From Actomonas sp051209155 (GTDB lineage: Bacteria > Verrucomicrobiota > Verrucomicrobiia > Opitutales > Opitutaceae): DNA of 64,000 bases. The notes below the pieces were generated by a model, which did no database searches, was not told the origin of the DNA, and saw nothing but the letters and a program-made list of their open reading frames with translations. The translations under genes were made by a program, and so were the position numbers. The stretch lies in the NCBI GenBank assembly GCA_051209155.1, contig JBPJGB010000001.1, one strand, 5' to 3'. The first letter of the stretch is position 1, and the number at the start of each line of letters is the position of its first letter. Shown here one piece after another: positions 7,822-16,112 of this stretch.

Positions 7822-9924
7822 TCAGCGGGTGACCTGGCCCGTGGCGGGCATGGGGGCACCGAGGACGACCGCACGGTCGCCGGGGCTGGCGGAACCGATC
7901 ACGAGACCGTAGTCGCCGGGGACCGGCACGTGACGGCCCTCGGCGTCGACCTGCAGGAAGGCGGCGGGGGGCAGCGTGAAGGTGACGGTGGAGGTGGCGC
8001 CAGCCGGGACGGTGACCTTGGCGAAATCGACGAGGGTGGCCAACGGGGCGTCGGGCCAGTCGCGTGGCGGTTGGACGTAGCATTGCACCGCTTCGGTCGC
8101 TTCGCGTGCGCCGTCGTTGGTGAGCGTGGTCGAGGCGGTGACGCTGCCGTCGGGACCGGTGGTGACGGCCAACTCGCTGTAACGAAGTAGCGAATACGAA
8201 AGGCCGAAGCCGAAGGGGTAGAGCGGTTCCGTCTGCGCGAAGCGGTAGGTGCGACCGGCCATACGGTAGTCGTCGAACGGCGGCAGGTCGGCGGTGCGGT
8301 GGGGCACGGTGACGGGGAGTTTGCCGGATGGCGCGGCGTCGCCGAAGAGCACGTTGGCCAGCGCGGTGCCGCCTTCGCAACCGGGATACCAGACTTGGAG
8401 CACGGCGTCGGCGAGGTCGTGCACCTCGGGCACGGCGAGGGCGCCGCCGCCGACGAGCACGACGACCAGTTTCCGGCTCGAGGCGCGGAGTTCTTTGACG
8501 AAGTCGATCTGGGCCGAGGGCAGTTCGATGAAGGCGCGGTCGCCGCCGGAGGCCGAGGCGACGGCGTCGCCTTCCTCGCCTTCGAGGGTGTGGTCGGTGC
8601 CGAGCACGGCGATGACGACCTCGCAGCCCTTGGCGGTGTCGAAGGTGTAGTTCACGCCCGGGGCCTTGTCGCCCTGGATGGGGCAACCGTGGCGATATTC
8701 GACCCGCACGCCTTCGGCGACGCGGCCGATGATGCCTTCGGCGAGGGTGACGAGGTGGCCGCTCACGCCGTAGTAGTTGCCGAGGATGGCGCCGATGCCG
8801 CCGGCCAGCGGGCCGCAGACCATGAGGCCGTCGGGGTCGTCCCGCAGCGGCAGCAGGTTGTCGGTGTTTTTGAGCAACACCATCGACTCGATGGCGGCGC
8901 GACGGGAGAGGTCGCGGTGCTCGGGACTCTCCACGATGTCGATGGAGGTGCCGGACCACGGGGTGGAGCCAACGGGGTCGAGCAGACCGAGGCGGAACTT
9001 GGTGCTCAGTAGTCGGCGGACGGATACGTCGACGTCCGCTTCGGTGACGAGGCCCTCGTGGACGGCGGTGAGCAGGTCGTTGTAGGTGCAGCCGCAGTTG
9101 AGGTCGCAGCCCTCCTTCAGGGCAAGCGCGGCGGATTCGGCCGATGATTTCGTGACCTGGTGGTGCTCGTGGAAATCGCGGATGGCCCAGCAGTCGGAGA
9201 CGACGTGCCCCGCGAAGCCCCACTCGTCGCGCAGGATGTCGCCGAGCAGTTGGCGCGAGCCGCAGGCGGGTTCGCCGTCGACGCGGTTGTAGGCGCCCAT
9301 GACGGCTTCGACCTGGGCTTCGACCAGGCGTTTGAAGGCGGGCAGGTAGGTTTCGCGCAGGTCCTTGCGCGACGGGCGGGCGTCGAAGTGGTGGCGGTCC
9401 TGTTCGGGGCCGCTGTGCACGGCGTAGTGTTTGGCGCAGGCGGCGGCCTTCAGATAACGCGGATCGTCGCCCTGCAGGCCCTCGACGACGGCGGTGCCGA
9501 GTTCGCCCATGAGGTAGGGATCCTCGCCGAAGGTCTCCATGCCGCGGCCCCAACGCGGATCGCGGAAGATGTTGATGTTGGGCGTCCAGAACGTGAGCCC
9601 CTGATACTGCCCGCGACGGCCGGCGGCGATGGCGGCCTGGTGCTTGGCCTGGGCTTCGTCGGAGATGACGCTGGCGACGTGGCGCACGAGGTCGCGGTTG
9701 AAGGTGGCGCCCATGCCGATGGGTTGCGGGAAAATGGTGGCGCGGCCGTTGCGACCGATGCCGTGACAGGCCTCGTTCCACCAGTTGTATTCGGGGACGC
9801 CGAGGCGCTCGACGGCGCGGTTCTCGTGGAGGAGTTGGTTGACCTTTTCCTCAAGGGTGAGGCGCGAGAGCAGGTCTTCGATCCGTTCGGCGACGGGCAG
9901 GCTGGGATCCTGGAAGGGGTGCAT
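7822..9924 (-). CDS. GH3 glycoside hydrolase (beta-xylosidase type)
   Basis: A 700-residue enzyme with no signal peptide, so probably cytoplasmic. The GH3 N-terminal barrel is clear: YNWWNEACHGIGRNGRATIF, FWTPNINIFRDPRWGRGMET, CAKHYAVHSGPEQDRH and VMGAYNRVDGEPACGS. The nucleophile Asp is in VVSDCWAI (about D244). The alpha/beta-sandwich and fibronectin III-like C-terminal domains follow (VLLKNTDNLLPL, EPLYPFGFGLSYS). The ATFPQPIGM-like opening and the SDCWAI nucleophile region resemble bacterial and plant xylosidase/arabinofuranosidase members of GH3. It would act on short xylo-oligosaccharides released by the secreted enzymes of this region. The exact sugar specificity is inferred. Confidence 0.92.
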   Translation of the reverse strand: MHPFQDPSLPVAERIEDLLSRLTLEEKVNQLLHENRAVERLGVPEYNWWNEACHGIGRNGRATIFPQPIGMGATFNRDLVRHVASVISDEAQAKHQAAIAAGRRGQYQGLTFWTPNINIFRDPRWGRGMETFGEDPYLMGELGTAVVEGLQGDDPRYLKAAACAKHYAVHSGPEQDRHHFDARPSRKDLRETYLPAFKRLVEAQVEAVMGAYNRVDGEPACGSRQLLGDILRDEWGFAGHVVSDCWAIRDFHEHHQVTKSSAESAALALKEGCDLNCGCTYNDLLTAVHEGLVTEADVDVSVRRLLSTKFRLGLLDPVGSTPWSGTSIDIVESPEHRDLSRRAAIESMVLLKNTDNLLPLRDDPDGLMVCGPLAGGIGAILGNYYGVSGHLVTLAEGIIGRVAEGVRVEYRHGCPIQGDKAPGVNYTFDTAKGCEVVIAVLGTDHTLEGEEGDAVASASGGDRAFIELPSAQIDFVKELRASSRKLVVVLVGGGALAVPEVHDLADAVLQVWYPGCEGGTALANVLFGDAAPSGKLPVTVPHRTADLPPFDDYRMAGRTYRFAQTEPLYPFGFGLSYSLLRYSELAVTTGPDGSVTASTTLTNDGAREATEAVQCYVQPPRDWPDAPLATLVDFAKVTVPAGATSTVTFTLPPAAFLQVDAEGRHVPVPGDYGLVIGSASPGDRAVVLGAPMPATGQVTR

Positions 9925-10104
9925 GGGGGTGGGGTAGGTTCGCCGTCCGTGGAGTTGGCGGGAGGGGTTGGACGGTGCGGGGTGAGCGCGACCCTAATCG
10001 ACGCGTTCGGAGGTGCGATCGGAAACGCTGTCTAACAGTTGTAGCTGACCGACGGCGCGGCTGGGGAGTTGTCGCGGAGGTGCGAATCTGTCAGTGCGCA
10101 CCGT

Positions 10105-10536
10105 ATGACTTCGGTAACGCCGGTGCTATTTGTGAGTTTGGATGACGTGGTGGTCGATGTGGCTTCGGGGCTGCGTTACGTGGCCAAAGAGGTGGTTGAG
10201 GCGTATGCGGACCGGGAGGAACTGATTCCCGGAATTCACGCGAAACGCGATGCGGTGGAAGGGGCGTTGGACGCGTGTCGGGCGCTGCTGGCGGCGGGCA
10301 AGCACGACGTGCGCTTTGTTGCGGCGGTGCCGGCGGAGAGTCCGCTGGCAGCGGCCGGCATCATGGATTGGGTGGCGCGGCACTTGGGCGCTGAGGCGGC
10401 CACGCGGCTGGTGCTGCTCAACGACTGGTCGCTGCTGCGCGGGGAGCGTTTGTTGGCGCGGGAGGCGCGCGGGTTTCCGGGCGAGTGGGTGCGCTTTGCC
10501 GGATGGGAGGACGCGTTGGGTCGGTTGTTGGGCTGA
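10105..10536 (+). CDS. Degenerate HAD-type 5'(3')-deoxyribonucleotidase-like protein
   Basis: A 143-residue protein from the ATG at 10105 (the frame extends upstream only to a TTG). The layout follows the NT5C/5'-nucleotidase type C family: an N-terminal strand (VLFVSLDDVVVDVASGLR), the block HDVRFVAAVPAESPLAAAGI, then MDWVARHLGAEAATRLVLLN and LLRGERLLARE, ending in WVRFAGWEDALGRLL. The catalytic residues look lost. The family's DxDG motif reads S11-L-D-D, so the nucleophile Asp is Ser. The Lys before the RGD-like block is Trp (W108), and the late acidic pair is A118/R119. It may be a non-catalytic binding protein. The alignment is by eye. Confidence 0.55.
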   Translation: MTSVTPVLFVSLDDVVVDVASGLRYVAKEVVEAYADREELIPGIHAKRDAVEGALDACRALLAAGKHDVRFVAAVPAESPLAAAGIMDWVARHLGAEAATRLVLLNDWSLLRGERLLAREARGFPGEWVRFAGWEDALGRLLG

Positions 10537-10591
10537 GCGAGGTGTTGGCGAGGCGCTTGCGCCCGCTTTGCGCCACGGTGGGTGGTGCGTC

Positions 10592-11137
10592 TCAGCCGAG
10601 CGGGGCGAGGAAGGTAACGACGTGCGCGATGTGGTCGGCGACGGGGATGCCGAGGGCGGCGCAGCCGCGTTCGATGACGCTACGATCCACTTTGGCGGCG
10701 AAGCTGGGCTCTTTGAATTTTTTGCGCAGCGACTTGGCCTTCATCTCGCCGTAAGGCACCGGGTTCAGTTTCCGGTAGGCGTAGAAGATGCCGCAGAGTT
10801 CGTCGCAGGCGAGGAGCGCGGCGGCGAGCCGGGTGCGGGGTTCGGTGGAGTATCCATTGTAGCCATACGCATGGGCCTCGACCGCGTGGATCAGTTCCTC
10901 CGGGTAGTCCCACTCGGCGAACCAGGCGAGCGAGGGGCCGGGGTGGGCGTCGGGGTGCAGCTCGTAGTCGAGATCGTGCAGCAGGCCAGTGAGATACCAG
11001 AGGTCGGCATCCTCGTCGAAGTGGCCGGCGTAGCCCTCGAGCGCGGTGGCGACCATGAGCGCGTGGTGCCGCTGGTAGTCGTCCTGCACGTGACGTTCGA
11101 GCAGGGTCTGGGCGTCGGTGCGGGTGGGGAGCGGCAT
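10592..11137 (-). CDS. HD-domain hydrolase
   Basis: A 181-residue HD superfamily protein. Metal-ligand candidates are the early His pair in YQRHHALMVA (H24/H25), the HD motif in LLHDLDYE (H54, D55), and a later His in ELIHAVEAHAYGYNG. Small stand-alone HD proteins of this type act on phosphorylated small molecules, but no substrate can be named. It starts 3 bp after the stop of the ABM-domain gene and is surely co-transcribed with it. It is convergent with the nucleotidase-like gene. Confidence 0.8.
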   Translation of the reverse strand: MPLPTRTDAQTLLERHVQDDYQRHHALMVATALEGYAGHFDEDADLWYLTGLLHDLDYELHPDAHPGPSLAWFAEWDYPEELIHAVEAHAYGYNGYSTEPRTRLAAALLACDELCGIFYAYRKLNPVPYGEMKAKSLRKKFKEPSFAAKVDRSVIERGCAALGIPVADHIAHVVTFLAPLG

Positions 11138-11140
11138 GGC

Positions 11141-11500
11141 TTACTTCCGGAAGCCGACTTCCAGCGTGAACCACTGGGCCGGGAGATCGGGCAGGGCGGC
11201 GCGGACCTTGGCGAGCTCGGCGGCGGGGCCGTGCACTTCGAGGCGGACGGTGTCGGCGAAGGCGTCGTTTTCCGCGATGAGGTCACCGACGTTTTGCAGA
11301 TGGTGCAGCAGGCCCTCGGCGTCGACGTAGCCTTCGCGGCAATGGGCCTCGTCGCCGTTGAAGCTGAAGCCGTAGTAGAGCGCCTTGGGCTCGGTCTCGG
11401 TGCGGGCCACGAATTTCTGGCAGTGGGCTTTGAAGGCGTCGAGTTGGCCGGACTTGATTTTGAAGTAGGGAACGATGGTGACGCAGGTGTCGGAGGTCAT
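11141..11500 (-). CDS. ABM-type (antibiotic biosynthesis monooxygenase fold) protein
   Basis: A 119-residue dimeric alpha/beta-barrel type protein. It opens with TIVPYFKIKSGQLDAFKAHC and has the later block EPKALYYGFSFNGDEAHCRE, typical of ABM-fold proteins, which include quinol monooxygenases and detoxifying enzymes. The role is unknown. It is the first gene of a tight pair with the HD hydrolase. Confidence 0.7.
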   Translation of the reverse strand: MTSDTCVTIVPYFKIKSGQLDAFKAHCQKFVARTETEPKALYYGFSFNGDEAHCREGYVDAEGLLHHLQNVGDLIAENDAFADTVRLEVHGPAAELAKVRAALPDLPAQWFTLEVGFRK

Positions 11501-11548
11501 GGGATTTTGATGGTTGAGTTTTGATTGTCGAATGCGGGGAAGGCGCGA

Positions 11549-12520
11549 CTACCAGGTGCGGATGAGGTCGCGGACGAAGCGACCGGAGTCGGTGAGGTCG
11601 TTGTCGGTCCAACCCGCGAGGGTTGCGACGTCGGGTTTCAGGATGGCGGCGCCCTCGGCTTTGTTGGACACGGACCAGTTGAGGTGGCTGATGTGGTGTC
11701 GGCGCAGGAACTTCATCCAGGCGGCGACGGACTTGCGATCGACGGCACCGTCGCCGTTGGCGTTGACGGTGCCCCATTCGGTCACGAAGAGGGCGATGCC
11801 GGCCCGGAGCGCCTTGGTGGCCCGGGAGCGGAGCCGACCTTGGTGCGATCCGGCGTAGAAGTGCAGCGCATAGGCGACGTTGGGATCGGCGAGGGGGTCG
11901 GCGGCGGCCTCGTCGACGCGTTGGGACCAGAAGGGGGTGCCGACGATGATGAGGTTGTCCGGGTCGTGAGCGCGGATGGCGGCGATGACGGTCTCGGCGT
12001 AGGGTTTGACGGTCTTGGCCCAGGAGACGCGCAGGGGTTCGTTGTAGATTTCGTAGATGACGTGGGGGGAATCGCCGTAGGTTTGGGACATGTCGGCGAA
12101 AAAGGCGGCGGCCTCGGCGGCGTGGTCCTCGGCATGGTGATCGTGCCAATCGATGACGACATAGAGGTCCTGGGCGATCGCGGCGTCGACGACGGTCTTG
12201 ATGCGGGCGCGTTCGGTCGCCGGGTCCTGCAGGTAACCCTCCTCGTGGTGCACGCCGAGCGGGGCGCGCACGATGGTGATGTTCCAGTCGGATTTCAGCC
12301 ACGCGAGTGTTTCGGCGTTGTAGTATTGGCCCATCCACTGGCTCCAGAAGAGGCTCATGCCGGCGAGGCTCACAGGCTCGCCGTGGACGGAGCCGACGAT
12401 GCGGTTACCCTCGACCTGGAGACGGCCGTGGCGGGCAACATTATCGGCGGCGGAGAGCGAGGAGATGGAGAGTGCGGCAAGGGCGACGCACAAACAAAGG
12501 GCGCGGGCGGGGCGGGGCAT
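11549..12520 (-). CDS. Secreted GH5 endoglucanase/cellulase
   Basis: A 323-residue enzyme. The ATG at 12520 is preferred because it gives a good signal peptide (MPRPARALCLCVALAALSIS); an in-frame start at 12559 would add 13 non-signal residues. It matches the GH5 subfamily 2 pattern closely: VSLAGMSLFWSQW, NITIVRAPLGVHHEEGYLQD, YVVIDWHDHHAEDH and YALHFYAGSHQG. The acid/base Glu lies in IYNEPL (E161) and the nucleophile Glu in FVTEWG (E248). There is no carbohydrate-binding module. It should cut beta-1,4-glucan (cellulose or mixed-linkage glucan) outside the cytoplasm. Confidence 0.93.
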   Translation of the reverse strand: MPRPARALCLCVALAALSISSLSAADNVARHGRLQVEGNRIVGSVHGEPVSLAGMSLFWSQWMGQYYNAETLAWLKSDWNITIVRAPLGVHHEEGYLQDPATERARIKTVVDAAIAQDLYVVIDWHDHHAEDHAAEAAAFFADMSQTYGDSPHVIYEIYNEPLRVSWAKTVKPYAETVIAAIRAHDPDNLIIVGTPFWSQRVDEAAADPLADPNVAYALHFYAGSHQGRLRSRATKALRAGIALFVTEWGTVNANGDGAVDRKSVAAWMKFLRRHHISHLNWSVSNKAEGAAILKPDVATLAGWTDNDLTDSGRFVRDLIRTW

Positions 12521-12642
12521 GAAGGAGCGATCATGCGATCGTCGCGGCGGCTGAGGCAAGCGAGGCCTCGGGTCGGTGGTGAGTGTTGAGCCGGACTGGA
12601 ATCCCCATGATCCGTCAGTCCCACGGTCGGAATTGACCTCGG

Positions 12643-12660
12643 TGTGAAACAGGTTTCACA
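12643..12660. promoter_or_regulatory. Perfect palindromic operator of the toxin-antitoxin pair
   Basis: TGTGAAAC-AG-GTTTCACA is a perfect 8-2-8 inverted repeat ending 8 bp before the antitoxin ATG. A possible -35 box TTGACC lies at 12633-12638, so the palindrome overlaps the likely promoter spacer. Phd/YefM antitoxins autorepress through such sites. Confidence 0.75.
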
Positions 12661-12668
12661 TCGCGGGC

Positions 12669-12926
12669 ATGAAAACGGTTTCGATACGCGATTTGCGGCA
12701 GAAGTGGCCGGCGATCGAGCGTGGATTGAAAGGCTCGGAGGGTTTGTTGGTGACGCGTGATTCCAAGCCGGTGGCGCGGCTTCTTCCATTGGAAAACGCG
12801 GCCAAAGGGGGCCGCCCTCAGTTTCACGCGAAAGACCAGGTGCAGTGGTTGAAGAAGATCTGGGGGACGACGGAAACCCTACCGTGGGTGGATGCCGCGT
12901 TGGCGCAGGACCGCGGCGATGAGTAA
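12669..12926 (+). CDS. Phd/YefM-type antitoxin
   Basis: An 85-residue protein. The N-terminal fold has the antitoxin pattern MKTVSIRDLRQKWPAIERGL, then LLVTRDSKPVARLLPL. The C-terminal third (WLKKIWGTTETLPWVD) probably wraps the toxin. It overlaps the PIN toxin gene by 8 bp, so the two are translationally coupled. Binding to the palindrome just upstream would give autoregulation. Confidence 0.88.
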   Translation: MKTVSIRDLRQKWPAIERGLKGSEGLLVTRDSKPVARLLPLENAAKGGRPQFHAKDQVQWLKKIWGTTETLPWVDAALAQDRGDE

Positions 12927-13356
12927 GGCGATCTACATCGATACGAGCTGCTGGTTGAAGTTGTTCTTTCCGGAGCCAGAGTCCGCGGCGGTGGCGGAGC
13001 TGATTGGGAAAGAGTCGGCGGTCGTGGTTTCCAGTTTGGTGCAGGTGGAAGCGGAGCAGCAGGTCGCCTCGCGGAAAGCGGGGGGCGTTTTCACCGCGGC
13101 GCGCCGGCGCAAAGTGCAGCAGGCGATGGGCGATCTTCTCGGCATGGACCCGTTTCAGGCGCAGGCACTGGGGGGCGTGCTCTGGTCCTTGGCTTCCGAG
13201 CAAATTGCGCAGGCGAAGGAACCGTGCCGCACGCTGGATAGGCTGCATCTGGCGTCGATGGCTGAGCTGGGCGTGAAGCGGCTGTTGACGAACGACCGGC
13301 GCCAAGCAGCGGCGGCACGCGAAATCGGTTTCGAGGTGCTCGTGCCGTTGGGGTGA
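12919..13356 (+). CDS. PIN-domain (VapC-like) toxin
   Basis: A 145-residue PIN-domain ribonuclease; the ATG at 12919 overlaps the antitoxin stop. The acidic quartet for Mg2+ is present: D8 (IYIDTSCWLKLF), E44 (VQVEAEQ), D107 (TLDRLHLAS) and D126 (LLTNDRRQAAAA). Toxins of this type cut RNA, often tRNA or rRNA. The full active site suggests that it is functional. Confidence 0.88.
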   Translation: MSKAIYIDTSCWLKLFFPEPESAAVAELIGKESAVVVSSLVQVEAEQQVASRKAGGVFTAARRRKVQQAMGDLLGMDPFQAQALGGVLWSLASEQIAQAKEPCRTLDRLHLASMAELGVKRLLTNDRRQAAAAREIGFEVLVPLG

Positions 13357-13392
13357 AGCGCCGACGCTGGAAGCCTCGGCCACGGTGAAAAC

Positions 13393-14829
13393 TCACTCCA
13401 CCGTGCGCAGTTGCAGGGTGTCGATGATCTTGCCGCGGGCGAGGGCGTTGGTGATGACGACGAGGGTGCGGCCGGGCAGGATCCAGTCGCGGGTTTTGAG
13501 CAACTCGAGCGCTTGGCGGATGGTTTCCTCCGGGTCTTCGTGAAACTCGATGAGGAAGGGTTCCACGCCCCAGGGCAGGAGCATTTGCCGGAAGATGTGT
13601 TCGACGTCGGTGAAGGCGAAGATGGGCACGCCGCGCGGACGCAGGGCGCCGAGGGTGTAGGCGAGGAAACCGCTGCGGGTGAAGACGACGATGGCGGAGT
13701 CGTCGAGGTTTTGCGCGAGCTTGGCGGCGGCGCGCAGCATCTTGGGTTTCGGGTCGTGGAGGACGAGGGAGCGGTTGATCTCCGCGTCGACCGAGGGTTC
13801 GATGCTGCGGATGATGTTCTTCATCACCTGCACGGATTCGAGCGGGTATTGGCCGACGGTGGTTTCGCCGGAGAGCATGACGGCGTCGGCCTGCTCGCGA
13901 ATCGCGTTGGAGACGTCGGAGATCTCGGCGCGGGTCGGCATGGGCGAGGAGATCATGGTCTCGAGCAGGTGGGTGGCGATGATGACGGGTTTGCCGGCGT
14001 CGCGGCAGGCGGCGATCATCTGGGTCTGCACGAGGGGCAGGCGGTGGTAGTCGATCTCGATGCCGAGGTCGCCGCGGGCGACCATGACGCCATCGGCTTC
14101 GGCGACGATTTCGGCCATGTTGCGCACGCCGGCCTGGTCCTCGATCTTGGCGATGATCTTGGCCTTGGAGCCGAGTTGATCGAGGAAGGCGCGCAGTTGC
14201 ACGATGTCGGAGCCTTGGCGCACGAAAGAGAGGGCGACGAAGTCGATGCCCGCCTTCACGCCCGCGCGGAGGTCATTCTCGTCCTTGGCGGTGAGGCAGG
14301 GCAGGTTGACGAAGACGCCGGGCAGGTTGATGTGGCGTTTGGATCCGACGGTGCCGGGGGTGAGGACCTTGAGGCGAATGCGCTCGGCGTCCTTGGATTC
14401 GACCTGCATGCGGATGAGGCCGCTGTCGAGGAGCAGGGTGGTGCCGACGGTCACGTCGGCGGGCAGTCCGGGATAGTTGGTGGTGACCGCCGGGATGTCG
14501 CCGGTGGCGGTGGTCGATTCGATGTGAATCTCAAAGAGGTCACCGGTCTTGAGCTCGATGGGGGCCTGCACCTTGCCGGTGCGAATCTCGGGGCCCTTGA
14601 CGTCCATCATGACACCGACATGGCGATCGACCTCGGTGGAGGCCTCGCGGATGAACCACATGGCGTCGTCGACCCACTGGTGCGTGGCGTGCGCCATGTT
14701 GAGGCGCAGGATGTCGACTCCGGCGAGGATGAGCTGGGTGAGCATCTCCTTGGACTCGGTGGCGGGCCCGAGGGTGGCGATGATCTTGGTGTGGTGGTAG
14801 GGGCGAGTGGTGGACGTGGCGGAAGGCAT
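13393..14829 (-). CDS. pyk: Pyruvate kinase
   Basis: A 478-residue enzyme converting phosphoenolpyruvate and ADP to pyruvate and ATP. The start at 14829 (MPSATSTTRPYHHTKIIATL) is chosen because family homology begins there; an ATG at 14853 would add 8 residues. Motifs include KIIATLGPATES, DVKGPEIRTGK, the catalytic Lys block IIAKIEDQAG, ADGVMVARGDLGIEI, and the TRAEISDVSNAIREQADAVM and LSGETTVGQYPLESV blocks. The usual ATQML region reads ATHLLETM. It has the standard barrel, lid and C-terminal domains. Confidence 0.94.
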   Translation of the reverse strand: MPSATSTTRPYHHTKIIATLGPATESKEMLTQLILAGVDILRLNMAHATHQWVDDAMWFIREASTEVDRHVGVMMDVKGPEIRTGKVQAPIELKTGDLFEIHIESTTATGDIPAVTTNYPGLPADVTVGTTLLLDSGLIRMQVESKDAERIRLKVLTPGTVGSKRHINLPGVFVNLPCLTAKDENDLRAGVKAGIDFVALSFVRQGSDIVQLRAFLDQLGSKAKIIAKIEDQAGVRNMAEIVAEADGVMVARGDLGIEIDYHRLPLVQTQMIAACRDAGKPVIIATHLLETMISSPMPTRAEISDVSNAIREQADAVMLSGETTVGQYPLESVQVMKNIIRSIEPSVDAEINRSLVLHDPKPKMLRAAAKLAQNLDDSAIVVFTRSGFLAYTLGALRPRGVPIFAFTDVEHIFRQMLLPWGVEPFLIEFHEDPEETIRQALELLKTRDWILPGRTLVVITNALARGKIIDTLQLRTVE

Positions 14830-14968
14830 GGCCGGGTGGGCGATTGGAAGCATGAACGACGCCAGCCGAACCAGATGGATTTTGGCTGGCGCTGGGCAGT
14901 ATCTATGTCAGGTGTCGCGCTCCAACCCGATTTCCGCGACGTTTCTCAACCTTTACCGTTATCGATCC

Positions 14969-15229
14969 ATGTCCTCCTCCCTCAACCACCGCACCCAAGC
15001 CGAACTCTACATCAAGGGCCTCACCGGCGGCCACATCGACCCCGCCGAAGTGATCGCCTGGGCCGACGAGTTGCTCTGCAACGACCCCAACACGCAGGAT
15101 TGGATGATCGACATCTCGACCGCCGGTGCCGACGACCGCATGGGCGTGGTGCATCACCTGCATGCGGTGAAGGGCGAGCTCGACGAGGCGGCGCTGGCCG
15201 CGGCGCTGAGCGAGCGCGGCTGGGCGTAA
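14969..15229 (+). CDS. Conserved-looking small protein of unknown function
   Basis: An 86-residue soluble acidic protein (AELYIKGLTGGHIDPAEVIA and on, ending ALAAALSERGWA). The ATG at 14969 is used; the frame extends upstream but that part looks non-coding. Regular alpha-helical character and normal codon bias support a real gene. I do not recognise a family. It diverges from pyruvate kinase across about 140 bp. Confidence 0.6.
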   Translation: MSSSLNHRTQAELYIKGLTGGHIDPAEVIAWADELLCNDPNTQDWMIDISTAGADDRMGVVHHLHAVKGELDEAALAAALSERGWA

Positions 15230-15263
15230 GGGTTTCGCGGCCCAACGCTGCGTCTCGACACAA

Positions 15264-15284
15264 GGTCGCACCGTGGGTGCGGCC
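15264..15284. repeat. Hairpin with 9-bp stem and 3-nt loop
   Basis: GGTCGCACC-GTG-GGTGCGGCC is a near-perfect 9-3-9 palindrome, 11 bp before the vWA gene start. It shares the 3-nt-loop layout of the CCGGGSTC elements but not their sequence. It may be a second REP-like family. Confidence 0.5.
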
Positions 15285-15294
15285 GTCCCGATCG

Positions 15295-16098
15295 ATGCGA
15301 GATCAAGCTTTTCGTCACCAGCGACTGGGGTTCGCCCTCGCTTGGGCCTGTCTGTGGTTTACGGGGTGCGAAACCGTCGCGCCGCCGCCGCCACGGGTAG
15401 ACGACCGAGCTCTCGTCGGTGACTGGGCGGGGATGGTCTCCGTGATTGAGGCGGCCAGGGCTTCAGGAATCGCGCCGACCGATCCGATCAAGGTGAGCGC
15501 CGCCGCCGAGCTCGTTCTAGCGGTGACGCCCAAGCGCTTGGTGGTCATCCTCGATACGTCCGGAAGCATGCGGAGGTTTGAAAACGATGCGTTCAAGCCT
15601 GCGGTGGAGGAGGTGTTCGCGCACCTCACTCGGCGCCGACCGGACTTGGAAGAAGTCTGGGTGCTTGATGCCCAGGGGCGGGAGCTCTACGGGGCGGAGG
15701 GTCGACCGAAACATCCCGGTGAACGTGAGCCGCAAAACCTGGTGGAGGTTCTGCAACCGACGGTGGGCTTCAGCGGATCCGATCCGACCGTTGCCTTGGT
15801 GAGGGCGCTGAAGGTTCTGGCTGACGAGTCGGGCTCGTTTCGCGAGCCGTGGGATATCGTGATTCTCGGCGACGAATTGTTTATCAAAAACGCGGCGCTC
15901 TTTGGTGCGGTGATGAATCTGGAGCTGGGTCAGGCTGCTGACGGGTCGGCAGCAGCGGGCCTGCGCATCCGGCTGCATGTGGTGCAGTTTCCGATTTCAA
16001 TTTCCGGCGTGGAGCCGTCGACGGGAGCGGCGTTCGCTCAATACGCGGCCGTCCTGACCGCAAAATTTGGCGGGCGGTATTTTCGGGTCTCGGAGTAG
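15295..16098 (+). CDS. vWA-domain lipoprotein
   Basis: A 267-residue protein. The N-terminus has a hydrophobic segment ending in a lipobox-like FTGC (residues about 22-25), so lipid anchoring is likely. The von Willebrand A domain is shown by the MIDAS motif VVILDTSGSM near residue 90, with supporting blocks VGFSGSDPTVALVRALKVLA and WDIVILGDELFI. vWA domains bind protein partners through a metal site. The partner is unknown. The frame is open for 1.9 kb upstream antisense to pyruvate kinase, but that part is a shadow. Confidence 0.75.
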   Translation: MRDQAFRHQRLGFALAWACLWFTGCETVAPPPPRVDDRALVGDWAGMVSVIEAARASGIAPTDPIKVSAAAELVLAVTPKRLVVILDTSGSMRRFENDAFKPAVEEVFAHLTRRRPDLEEVWVLDAQGRELYGAEGRPKHPGEREPQNLVEVLQPTVGFSGSDPTVALVRALKVLADESGSFREPWDIVILGDELFIKNAALFGAVMNLELGQAADGSAAAGLRIRLHVVQFPISISGVEPSTGAAFAQYAAVLTAKFGGRYFRVSE

Positions 16099-16112
16099 TT
16101 GAATCCGGGGTC

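Noticed and set aside
10028..10038. CTGT-CTA-ACAG palindrome before GH3 as a LacI operator
   Set aside because: It is too short and 100 bp from the start, and it does not match the CG-centred LacI consensus.
13411..16098. An 895-codon plus-strand frame across pyruvate kinase into the vWA gene
   Set aside because: Only the part after 15295 has a signal peptide and vWA domain; the rest is antisense to pyruvate kinase.
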